Positions 1 through 6,348 are shown, counted from the stretch's first letter. The stretch: DNA of 9,080 nucleotides from Oscillospiraceae bacterium (GCA_016287555.1 JAEFAK010000065.1:1-9080), one strand, 5' to 3'. The notes: generated by a model from the letters alone, not told the origin. Translations and numbers: made by a program.

Positions 1-222
1 CAGCCCGGCCGCGCCGAGCGCGTCATGACTCCGCGCGAGGCAGCCCTTTCCGCCGCCGAGACGGTCCCGGCGGGGGAGAGCGGGGGCCGCGTCCTCGCCG
101 CGGCGGCGATAAGCTGTCCGCCCGCCGTCCCCGTCGTGATGTGCGGGGAGCGGATAGACTCGAAGGCCGTCGAATGCTTCAGTTATTACGGCGTAACGGA
201 ATGTACTGTCGTAAAGCAATAA
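1..222 (+). CDS. Orn/Lys/Arg decarboxylase family PLP enzyme, C-terminal end (partial)
   Basis: The frame is open from base 1 and ends at TAA 220-222, giving the last 73 residues of a protein whose start lies outside the window. The tail reads RVMTPREAALSAAETVP, then a GGRVLAAAAISCPPAVPVV stretch, then GERID. This order (PREA..., E-VP, GR-, a YPPGIP-like segment, a GE-I motif) is the C-terminal domain pattern of the Firmicute Orn/Lys/Arg decarboxylase family (SpeA/YaaO type), cytosolic PLP enzymes that decarboxylate basic amino acids, usually toward polyamines. CPPAVPVV stands where family members normally have YPPGIP. The PLP-binding lysine and catalytic core are not in view, so the substrate cannot be inferred. 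No terminator follows; a new promoter starts 4 nt after the stop, so read-through transcripts would meet the T-box terminator downstream. The family call rests on a short tail. Confidence 0.7.
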   Translation, partial: QPGRAERVMTPREAALSAAETVPAGESGGRVLAAAAISCPPAVPVVMCGERIDSKAVECFSYYGVTECTVVKQ

Positions 223-226
223 AGTC

Positions 227-255
227 TTGACAAGCGGCGGCGCGGGTGTTATTAT
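227..255 (+). promoter_or_regulatory. Sigma-A-type promoter of the T-box operon
   Basis: The -35 box TTGACA (227-232) is a perfect consensus. The -10 box TATTAT (250-255) matches five of six consensus positions, and the spacer is 17 nt (233-249). Transcription should begin near 261-264, just before the first structured part of the T-box leader. The promoter sits immediately after the stop codon of the upstream decarboxylase gene. Confidence 0.85.
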
Positions 256-261
256 CTCACA

Positions 262-524
262 TACAAAAACGCTATGACGGATACCGGGATGACCCGATCG
301 CGTCCAGAGAGCCGCCGGATGGTGCGAGGCGGCCGCGTAAGTCATTCTTCTCCATCCCGAGCGGCCGTCCGAAAGCTCATGCAAGTAGGCGCGGACGGGG
401 TCTCCTCCCCGTTATCAAAAGGCGGCGCTGTTCGGCGCCTTGAGTGGGCTGCGGCCAATGAGAGTGGTACCGCGGAGGCTATTCGCTTTCGTCTCTTGAT
501 CATGGAATCATGGGGCGATTTTTT
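262..524 (+). promoter_or_regulatory. T-box riboswitch leader (tRNA-sensing antitermination)
   Basis: T-box leaders bind one uncharged tRNA and then favour an antiterminator over a terminator. Stem I has base GACGG/CCGTC (276-280/365-369), a likely middle helix CGGGATG/CATCCCG (285-291/353-359), CGCG/CGCG (299-302/334-337), an AGAGA bulge (306-310) and distal hairpin GCCGCC/GGCGGC (311-316/328-333) with the typical GGTGCGA loop end. A GAGC element (359-362) and CGAAAGC (370-376) close Stem I. Further hairpins are ACGGGG/CCCCGT (395-400/407-412) and GGCGC/GCGCC (424-428/435-439). The antiterminator pairs 459-464 with 493-498 around bulge TGGTACC (465-471), with upper helix GCGGAGGC/GCTTTCGT (472-479/485-492). 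TGGT in the bulge predicts a tRNA with A73. The specifier codon is not secure: TTC (348-350), CTC (350-352) and TCC (351-353) are candidates, and the usual AGTA motif of the specifier loop is not obvious. The leader covers the otherwise gene-free stretch 223-549. Confidence 0.9.
489..524 (+). terminator. T-box intrinsic terminator competing with the antiterminator
   Basis: Bases 489-499 pair with 508-518 (11 positions with one T-T mismatch and two G-T wobbles), loop 500-507, followed by six T (519-524). The 5' arm overlaps the 3' strands of both antiterminator helices (485-498), so the two folds exclude each other, as in a standard T-box switch. The ribosome site of the next gene (GGGAGGT, 537-543) lies outside the hairpin, which suggests control of transcription termination rather than of translation. 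Confidence 0.85.
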
Positions 525-549
525 GTTGCCCCGAGCGGGAGGTCAAAAA

Positions 550-3060
550 ATGAAACTTGCATTTTCAACCCTCGGATGTCCCGATTTCAGCTGGGGCGAC
601 ATAGTCGCGGCCGCCAAGGACCTCGGCTATGCGGGCATAGAGCTCCGCGGCATGGGCGAAAACCTGTTTTCCCCGCGCTCCAAGCCCTTCCGTCCGGAAA
701 ACTCCGCCGCGACGCTGGCCGAGCTGGATAAGCGCGGCCTGAAGATATCCTGCGTCGCCTCGACGGCGGCGCTGAAGTACTCCGAGCGCCAGCGCGAGAA
801 CGTCGCCGAGATATGCGACAGGATAGACATGGCCGCGAGGCTGCGCGCGCCCTACGTGCGCGTCCTCGGCGACGAAAAGGCCGAAGCCGACGGTGAGGTC
901 GATGACGAGGCCGTCCTGCGCGCGCTGAAAATACTCATCCCCTATGCCGAGGAAAACGGCGTCACGCTGCTGGTCGAGACCTGCGGCGTCTACGCCGACA
1001 CAAAGCGCCTTGCCGCCCTGCTCGAGCAGATACCGAGCGACTATATAGGCGCGCTCTGGGACGTGCATCATCCCTATCGCTTTTTCGGCGAGACGCCGGG
1101 CCAGACCGTCGCCAACCTCGGCGGGTTCATAAAGAACACGCATTTCAAGGACAGCGTCATGACCGACGCGGGCGTGGAGTACCGCATGATGGGCGAGGGT
1201 GACCTGCCCTTCGACGAGATAATCATGGCCCTGCGCTCCATTAATTACAGCGGGTGCCTGACGCTGGAGTGGTACAAGGGCTTCTCGCCTGAGCTGACGG
1301 ACGCGGGCATCGTCTTCCCGCAGTACGCCAACTTCATGCTCAGATACATCGGCGAGGACGACTATTCCGGCAGGCTGCAGAATAACGCGACCCATACGGG
1401 CAAATACGTCTGGCCGAAAAACCACCTCATCGACCTGACTTTCCCGCAGGTGCTCGACCGCATGGTCGACGAGTTTCCGGATCAGTACGCTTTCCGCTAT
1501 ACGACGCTGGACTATACGCGCACATATAAGGAGTTTCGCGACGACGTATGGGCCTTCGCCCGCGCGCTGATAGCCCTCGGTGTCAAGCAGGGCGACCACG
1601 TCGCCGTCTGGGCGACGAACGTGCCCGCCTGGTACCTGAGCTTCTGGGCGACGGTGACGATAGGCGCAGTCCTCGTGACGATAAACACGGCCTATAAGAT
1701 CCACGAGGTCGAATACCTCCTGCGCCAGAGCGATACGCATACCCTCATCATGACCGACGGGACGAAGGACTCGGACTACGTCGCCATCATGAAGGAGCTC
1801 GCGCCCGAGCTCGAGACGGCGGACATGAGCAGGCCGCTCCACATCCGCAGGCTCCCGTTCCTGCGCAATATAATAACGGTCGAATCGAGGCAGAAGGGCT
1901 GCCTGACCTGGGAGGACGCGCTCTCTCTGGGCGCTCCCGTGCCTCTGGAGGAGGTTCGCCGCCGCGCCGCGGCCGTGCAGAAGCACGACCTGTGCAACAT
2001 GCAGTATACCTCCGGCACGACGGGCTTCCCCAAGGGCGTCATGCTCACGCACTACAACGTCGTCAACAACGGCAAGACCATAGGCGACTGCATGGACCTC
2101 TCGACGGCCGACCGCATGATGATACAGGTCCCGATGTTCCATTGCTTCGGCATGGTGCTGGCGATGACGGCGAGCGTCACCCACGGCGTGACGATGAGCC
2201 CCATCCCCGTATTCTCGCCCTCCAAGGGGCTCGACTGCATCAACAAAGAGAAGATAACCTGCTTCCACGGCGTGCCGACGATGTTCATCGCCATGCTCAA
2301 TAACGAGAAGTTTCCCGAAACGGACTTTTCCCATATGCGCACGGGCATCATGGCGGGCTCGCCCTGCCCGGTCAAGGTCATGCAGGACGTCATCGAGAGG
2401 ATGCACATGCCCGAGATATGCATAACCTACGGCCAGACCGAGGCCTCGCCCGGCTGCACCATGAGCAAGACGACCGACAGCATCGAGACCCGCGTCAATA
2501 CCGTCGGCAGCGAGATGTACGGCGTCGAGTGCCGCATAGTCGATCCCGAGACGGGGGAGGAATGCCCCGTGAACGTCGACGGCGAATTTGTGGCGAAGGG
2601 CTATAATATAATGAAGGGGTATTACAAGATGCCCGAGGCGACCGCCCAGGCCATCGACGCCGAAGGCTGGCTGCATACGGGCGACCTCGCGCGCAAGGAC
2701 GAGGACGGGAACTACCGCATCACCGGACGCATCAAGGACATGATCATCCGCGGCGGCGAGAACATCTACCCCAAGGAGATAGAGGATTTCATCTATACCC
2801 ATCCCGACGTCGCGGACGTCCAGGTGATCGGCGTCGAGGACAAGGACTACGGCGAGGAGATCATGGCCGTCGTCATAAGACGCGAGGGGAGCCGCGTCAC
2901 CGGCGACGAGATAAAGGACTATGTGCGCACGCACATGGCGCGGCACAAGACCCCGCGCTACGTCGCCTTCGTCGACAGCTTCCCCATGAACGCCGCCGGC
3001 AAGATACTCAAATACCAGATGCGTTCCATGGCGGAGGAATACCTCAAGCATCAGGAATGA
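550..3060 (+). CDS. Fusion: IolE-like TIM-barrel sugar isomerase domain + acyl-CoA synthetase
   Basis: This is an 836-residue cytosolic protein. ATG 550 is chosen because GGGAGGT (537-543) precedes it by 6 nt and the protein then begins with a typical barrel strand (MKLAFSTLG). The frame stays open upstream to 274, but that part lies inside the T-box. Residues 1 to about 270 are an AP-endonuclease-2/xylose-isomerase-like barrel (sugar phosphate isomerase/epimerase, IolE, hydroxypyruvate isomerase relatives). Four metal-ligand-like residues are in place: E143 (LVETCG), D171 (LWDVHH), H198 (NTHFKD) and E240 (TLEWYKG). A linker follows, and then from about 290 a complete ANL-family adenylating enzyme: P-loop YTSGTTGFPKG (486-496), YGQTE (627-631), TGD (710-712), GRIKDMIIRGGENIYP (726-741) and C-terminal lysine K818 in AAGKILK. 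It resembles fatty-acyl/medium-chain CoA synthetases (ACSF2/FadD type). Both halves look catalytically complete. The substrates are unknown; channelling a sugar-derived acid from barrel to ligase is only a guess. It is the first gene of the operon. Confidence 0.9.
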   Translation: MKLAFSTLGCPDFSWGDIVAAAKDLGYAGIELRGMGENLFSPRSKPFRPENSAATLAELDKRGLKISCVASTAALKYSERQRENVAEICDRIDMAARLRAPYVRVLGDEKAEADGEVDDEAVLRALKILIPYAEENGVTLLVETCGVYADTKRLAALLEQIPSDYIGALWDVHHPYRFFGETPGQTVANLGGFIKNTHFKDSVMTDAGVEYRMMGEGDLPFDEIIMALRSINYSGCLTLEWYKGFSPELTDAGIVFPQYANFMLRYIGEDDYSGRLQNNATHTGKYVWPKNHLIDLTFPQVLDRMVDEFPDQYAFRYTTLDYTRTYKEFRDDVWAFARALIALGVKQGDHVAVWATNVPAWYLSFWATVTIGAVLVTINTAYKIHEVEYLLRQSDTHTLIMTDGTKDSDYVAIMKELAPELETADMSRPLHIRRLPFLRNIITVESRQKGCLTWEDALSLGAPVPLEEVRRRAAAVQKHDLCNMQYTSGTTGFPKGVMLTHYNVVNNGKTIGDCMDLSTADRMMIQVPMFHCFGMVLAMTASVTHGVTMSPIPVFSPSKGLDCINKEKITCFHGVPTMFIAMLNNEKFPETDFSHMRTGIMAGSPCPVKVMQDVIERMHMPEICITYGQTEASPGCTMSKTTDSIETRVNTVGSEMYGVECRIVDPETGEECPVNVDGEFVAKGYNIMKGYYKMPEATAQAIDAEGWLHTGDLARKDEDGNYRITGRIKDMIIRGGENIYPKEIEDFIYTHPDVADVQVIGVEDKDYGEEIMAVVIRREGSRVTGDEIKDYVRTHMARHKTPRYVAFVDSFPMNAAGKILKYQMRSMAEEYLKHQE

Positions 3061-3082
3061 CCTCATAAAGGAGGCGCGGAAA

Positions 3083-3892
3083 GTGGACAACAGAGCAATA
3101 GGAGTGTTCGACTCGGGCCTCGGCGGGCTCACGGCCGTCCGCAGACTGCGCGAGGCCCTGCCGGGCGAGGACGTCGTCTACCTCGGCGATACCGGCCGCG
3201 TCCCCTACGGCGGACGGTCCCGCGAGACGATAATGCAGTACGCGCGGGAGGATTTCGCCTTCCTCATGGGATTCGACATCAAGGCGATAGTCGTCGCCTG
3301 CGGCACGGTCAGCACGGTCGCACTGCCTGAGATGGCGGAGGATTACTCGCTCCCCGTCGTCGGCGTCGTCGAGCCGGCGGCGAAAAAGGCCGCGGAGCTG
3401 ACGAAAAACGGGCGCATCGGCCTCATAGCGACGCGCGCCAGCGTCTCCAGCGGCTCCTACGAGCGGGAGATAGCCCGCATCGCGCCGGATAAGCAGGTCT
3501 TTTCGCAGGCCTGCCCGCTGTTCGTGCCCCTCGTGGAAAACGGGCGCGTCAGCCCCGGCGACGTCGTCATCGAGACCGTCGCGCGCGAATACCTCGCCCC
3601 CCTGCGCGAGAAGGATATAGACACGCTCATCCTCGGCTGCACACACTATCCCATCATCCGGGACGTGATCGCGGATATTATGGGCCCCGGCGTCGCCCTC
3701 ATAGACACGGGCGGCGAGGCCGCGGCGGAGCTCGCCGCCATCCTGCGCGCGAGAGACGCGCTTTCAGCCGGAACGAGAGAGGGCACATGCCGCTGCTTCG
3801 TAACAGACAGCGTCGAGGGCTTCAATGAGAGCGCCGGGCGCTTTCTCGGCGGCGGCGTCATAAATGAGACTCAGCGCGTCAGCCTGAACTGA
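3083..3892 (+). CDS. murI: Glutamate racemase
   Basis: This 269-residue protein, of normal family length, interconverts L- and D-glutamate without a cofactor, supplying D-Glu for peptidoglycan in the cytosol. It begins with GTG 3083, 8 nt after a perfect AAAGGAGG (3067-3074), and lies 22 nt after the fusion gene. The N-terminal motif GVFDSGLGGLT gives the conserved Asp10-Ser11. PYGGRS (41-46) matches the conserved PYG segment. The first catalytic cysteine is C73 in ACGTVST, and the second is C186 in LILGCTHYP, with H188. The first motif has Gly where most racemases have Asn (CNTA/CNTS). I believe this occurs in related clostridia, so it is probably not inactivating. Asp/Glu racemases of the same superfamily are an alternative, but the GVFDSG and GCTHYP motifs favour MurI. 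Confidence 0.93.
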   Translation: MDNRAIGVFDSGLGGLTAVRRLREALPGEDVVYLGDTGRVPYGGRSRETIMQYAREDFAFLMGFDIKAIVVACGTVSTVALPEMAEDYSLPVVGVVEPAAKKAAELTKNGRIGLIATRASVSSGSYEREIARIAPDKQVFSQACPLFVPLVENGRVSPGDVVIETVAREYLAPLREKDIDTLILGCTHYPIIRDVIADIMGPGVALIDTGGEAAAELAAILRARDALSAGTREGTCRCFVTDSVEGFNESAGRFLGGGVINETQRVSLN

Positions 3893-3904
3893 AAGGATAT
3901 ATAA

Positions 3905-4318
3905 ATGAAAGACGTGATAATCACGATAAAGGGCTCTTCTCCCGGCGAGACCGACGAGCCCGTCGAGCTCGTCACCAACGGCGAGTACTGCTACAGCCGC
4001 GACAAGACCGTATTCTCCTATATGGAGAGCGAGATCACCGGCATGGAGGGGACGCGCACGACCTTCACCGTCGCGCCCGACCTCGTCACGCTCTCGCGGG
4101 AGGGAACTGTCAACGCGACCATGACCTTCGAGAAGGGGAGAAAGCACGTCTTCCTCTATGAGACGGACTTCGGCTCGACCCTGCTCGGGGTGGACACCCA
4201 CGATTTCTCCTTCGAGCTCGGCGAAAACGGCGGCGACATGGAATTCACCTACGACGTCGACGTCGACAACGTCCTGCTCGGCACGAGCTCCTTCAAAATA
4301 AACGTCAGAGAGGCATGA
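3905..4318 (+). CDS. DUF1934 (YwiB-like) beta-barrel protein
   Basis: This is a 137-residue soluble protein with no signal peptide or membrane segment. The start ATG 3905 follows AAGGA (3893-3897) by 7 nt, and the gene lies 12 nt after murI. The sequence alternates short strands rich in T, V, F and charged residues (DVIITIKGSS, TTFTVAPDLVTLSREG, FSFELGENGGDMEFTYDVDV), consistent with the small calycin-like barrel of DUF1934. The internal phrase LSREGTVNATMTFEKGRKH is typical of the family. In Bacillus subtilis the homologue ywiB lies next to argS, and the same neighbour is found here 4 nt downstream, which supports the assignment. Its biochemical role is not established; the gene order hints at a link with arginyl-tRNA synthetase or merely shared transcription. 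Confidence 0.85.
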   Translation: MKDVIITIKGSSPGETDEPVELVTNGEYCYSRDKTVFSYMESEITGMEGTRTTFTVAPDLVTLSREGTVNATMTFEKGRKHVFLYETDFGSTLLGVDTHDFSFELGENGGDMEFTYDVDVDNVLLGTSSFKINVREA

Positions 4319-4322
4319 GAAA

Positions 4323-6014
4323 ATGACCAATCCCATCGAATCCGTAAAGACGCAGATAGGCGAGCTGCTGGAGCAGTCGTATGAGCGCGCCGCGGCCTCC
4401 GGCCTGCTGCCCGGGGGCGCGCCCCCTGCCGGCACGGTCGAGATCCCGCGCGATCCCTCCATGGGCGACTGGGCATCTTCCGCCGCCATGGCTGCCGCCA
4501 AGAGCATGCGCATGCCTCCGCGCAAGATAGCCGAAGCTCTCATGGAGGGCCTGAAGCTCGAGGATTCCTGGCTGGCCTCCGCCGAGGTCGCCGGAGCGGG
4601 CTTTCTGAATTTCCGCCTGTCGGACAAGTGGTACGCCGCCGTGCTCGAGGCCGTCGAGGCCCTCGGCGGGGATTACGGCCGCGTCGACGTCGGACACGGG
4701 AAGAAGATAATGCTCGAATTCGTCTCGGCCAACCCGACCGGCCCCATGACGATAGGCAACGCCCGCGGCGGCGTGCTCGGCGATACCATGGCCGAGGTCA
4801 TGTCCCGCGCGGGCTACGACGTCTGGCGCGAATTCTACGTCAACGACGCCGGCCATCAGGTCGAGGTCTTCGGCAGGAGCGTCGAGGCCCGCTATATCCA
4901 GCTCATCAAGGGCGAGGACGCCGTCGAGTTCCCTGAGGAGGGCTACCACGGCGAGGATATACGCGAGCTCGCTGCCGAGTACCGCGCCGAGTTCGGCGAC
5001 GGGCTGCTGGAGCTCCCGGCCGAGGAGCGCAGGGCGCGCCTCGTCGAATACGGTCTCAAGCACAATATCGAGCGCATGAAGCGCGATCTCGTGCGCTACC
5101 GCGTCAACTACGATCAGTGGTTCCTCGAGAGCAGCCTGCACGAGAGCGGCTACGTCGCCGACACCGTTGACATGCTCGAAAAAAAAGGCCTGTGCTATGA
5201 AAAGGACGGCGCTCTCTGGCTGCGCCTGACCGACTACGGCGCCGAAAAGGACGAGGTCCTGCGCCGCTCCAACGGGTTTTACACGTATTTTGCCGTCGAC
5301 ATGGCCTACCACCGCAACAAGTTCGTCGAGCGCGGCTTCGAAAAGGTCATCGACGTCTGGGGCGCCGACCACCACGGCCACGCCATCCGCTTCAAGAAGG
5401 CGCTTCCCGCCCTCGGCATCGAGGAGGACAGGCTCGATTTCATCCTCATGCAGTTCGTGCGCCTCGTGCGCGACGGGGAGACGGTCAAGGTCTCCAAGCG
5501 CACCGGCAAGGCCATCGCCCTCGCGGACCTGCTCGACGAGATCTCCGTCGACGCCTGCCGCTTCTTCTTCAACGCCCGCCCCGACACCCACCTCGACTTT
5601 GACATGGATCTCGCCGTCAGGCAGGACAGCGAGAACCCCGTATACTACGTGCAGTACGCCCATGCGAGGATAGCGACCCTCGTCGAAACTCTCGCGGCCG
5701 ACGGCGTGAAGGTCCCCGCCGCGTCGGACGTGGACGTCGCGCTGCTGTCCGACCCGTGCGAGCGCGAGCTCATCAAGCAGATAGCCGCGCTGCCGGAGGA
5801 AATCAGGCTCGCCGCGCGCGACTACGATCCCTCGCGCATCAATAAGTACGCCGTCGAGCTCGCGGCCCGCTTCCACAGATTCTATAATTCCTGCCGCATA
5901 AGGGGCGCGGAGCCCGCCCTTCGCGACGCGCGCCTCAAGCTTGCGGACACGACGCGCGTCGTCCTCAAAACGGCGCTCGGCATCCTCGGCGTCACCGCCC
6001 CGGACAAGATGTAA
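4323..6014 (+). CDS. argS: Arginyl-tRNA synthetase
   Basis: This 563-residue class I synthetase charges tRNA-Arg with arginine in the cytosol. ATG 4323 follows AGAGAGG (4307-4313) by 9 nt and the DUF1934 stop by 4 nt, so translation is probably coupled. Residues 1 to about 100 form the ArgRS-specific N-terminal additional domain. The active-site segment is EFVSANPTGPMTIGNARGG (132-150), where the HIGH-equivalent tetrapeptide reads TIGN. FYVNDAGHQ (171-179) and WGADHHGH (346-353) are ArgRS signatures. The KMSKS equivalent is VKVSKRTG (388-395). The C-terminal DALR anticodon-binding domain runs from about 440 (YYVQYAHARI) to the usual end ...VTAPDKM. The family is certain. The loss of the first HIGH histidine is odd, while Asn at the second position is, as far as I recall, common among clostridial ArgRS. 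Confidence 0.96.
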   Translation: MTNPIESVKTQIGELLEQSYERAAASGLLPGGAPPAGTVEIPRDPSMGDWASSAAMAAAKSMRMPPRKIAEALMEGLKLEDSWLASAEVAGAGFLNFRLSDKWYAAVLEAVEALGGDYGRVDVGHGKKIMLEFVSANPTGPMTIGNARGGVLGDTMAEVMSRAGYDVWREFYVNDAGHQVEVFGRSVEARYIQLIKGEDAVEFPEEGYHGEDIRELAAEYRAEFGDGLLELPAEERRARLVEYGLKHNIERMKRDLVRYRVNYDQWFLESSLHESGYVADTVDMLEKKGLCYEKDGALWLRLTDYGAEKDEVLRRSNGFYTYFAVDMAYHRNKFVERGFEKVIDVWGADHHGHAIRFKKALPALGIEEDRLDFILMQFVRLVRDGETVKVSKRTGKAIALADLLDEISVDACRFFFNARPDTHLDFDMDLAVRQDSENPVYYVQYAHARIATLVETLAADGVKVPAASDVDVALLSDPCERELIKQIAALPEEIRLAARDYDPSRINKYAVELAARFHRFYNSCRIRGAEPALRDARLKLADTTRVVLKTALGILGVTAPDKM

Positions 6015-6026
6015 ACTAAATAATGC

Positions 6027-6061
6027 AAAAAGGAGCAAGCAGCCCGCTTGCTCCTTTTTTT
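6027..6061 (+). terminator. Intrinsic terminator after argS, probably bidirectional
   Basis: GGAGCAAGC (6032-6040) pairs perfectly with GCTTGCTCC (6046-6054) around the 5-nt loop agccc, followed by seven T (6055-6061) and preceded by five A (6027-6031). On the plus strand it ends the argS operon 12 nt after the stop codon. Read on the minus strand the A-run becomes a U-tail, so it can also end transcription of the converging spmA/spmB remnant, whose stop lies only 3 nt away. Confidence 0.92.
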
Positions 6062-6063
6062 GT

Positions 6064-6264
6064 TTATAAGATCCTCGCAAAAAACGCTGCCGCGAGAAAG
6101 CCCGCCGCGTCGGCGCAGAGAGCGGCCGGGATCGTATGGCGCGTGCGCTTGACGCTCCCCGCGCCCTCGATAGCCGCCTGCGCCGTCGTGTCCACCCTGC
6201 CGCCGAGCGCGGCGAAGACGAGCGAAGCGAGCACGAGCCCCGTCCATACTATCCCCATCGCCAA
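6064..6264 (-). pseudogene. spmA-spmB deletion remnant (in-frame 66-aa chimera)
   Basis: A 66-codon minus-strand frame starts with TTG 6264 (in-frame ATG at 6258), 7 nt after ribosome site AGAGGTG, and ends at TAA 6064. Residues 3-36 (TGLVLASLVFAALGGRVD... then AAIEGAG) match the N-terminus of spore maturation protein SpmA: a W in the first helix, an LVFA-type stretch, G-(R/T)-, and an AA-EGAK/S segment. From residue 38 on (VKRTRHTIPAALCADAAGF, ending ARIL) it matches the C-terminus of SpmB, the next gene in the usual spmAB pair (YFG-VG-KKTRH..., ADLAG-, CRIL-F). About 80-85% of the two normal proteins (roughly 195 and 175 residues) is missing, with the join near 6148-6160. SpmA/B are membrane proteins needed for spore core dehydration; the chimera lacks nearly all transmembrane segments and should not do that job. 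The match is from memory of family sequences, not from a search. A working small membrane peptide is not excluded. Confidence 0.65.
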
Positions 6265-6303
6265 GACACATCACCTCTGGAAAGTATACGGCCCCGGGAG
6301 CAT

Positions 6304-6333
6304 AAAAAGACCCGCGTCCTCATCGGACGCGGG
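6304..6333 (-). terminator. Intrinsic terminator of the zinc-ribbon gene
   Basis: CCCGCGTCC (6311-6319) pairs perfectly with GGACGCGGG (6325-6333) around a 5-nt loop. On the minus strand the hairpin is followed by TCTTTTT (6310-6304). It lies 15 nt beyond the stop codon of the zinc-ribbon gene and separates that gene from the spmA/spmB remnant further downstream on the same strand. The gap 6265-6303 holds a -10-like TATACT (6288-6283, minus) but no convincing -35 box. Confidence 0.88.
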
Positions 6334-6348
6334 CTCGTTATATCTTTG

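Noticed and set aside
1..222. Glycerate kinase C-terminus as the identity of the first partial gene
   Set aside because: Considered because of the VPVV segment, but the PREA...E-VP...GR...PPAVPV...GERI order fits the Orn/Lys/Arg decarboxylase tail better.
246..443. Small plus-strand ORF of 65 codons in the leader
   Set aside because: It covers T-box Stem I and hairpins II/III and overlaps the -10 box; the base order is explained by RNA structure. It has no ribosome site.
274..549. In-frame N-terminal extension of the fusion protein (92 extra residues from ATG 274)
   Set aside because: The stretch lies entirely within the T-box leader and its terminator, has no ribosome site at 274, and encodes an Arg/Ser-rich sequence unlike any domain. 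ATG 550 has a good site and a natural barrel start.
565..3132. Very long minus-strand ORF (855 codons)
   Set aside because: Mirror of the fusion gene: its composition (His, Arg, Asp, Val, Leu rich) is typical of the antisense frame of GC-biased codons, with no recognisable domain.
3764..4627. Minus-strand ORF opposite murI end, DUF1934 and argS start
   Set aside because: It overlaps three well-supported genes and shows no domain or ribosome site.
4305..6080. Long minus-strand ORF (591 codons) opposite argS
   Set aside because: Antisense shadow of argS with low-complexity Ala/Val/Glu/Leu content; it also runs through the argS terminator.
5882..6274. Minus-strand ORF of 130 codons starting at the same ribosome site as the spm remnant
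   Set aside because: It reads a different frame across the shared terminator into argS antisense, and its product is Arg/Gly-rich with no similarity; the TTG 6264 frame gives the SpmA/SpmB-like sequence.
6283..6310. Promoter for the spm remnant (TATACT as -10)
   Set aside because: There is no acceptable -35 box at 16-18 nt and I could not make a convincing sigma-G or sigma-F match, so it is not listed as a feature.
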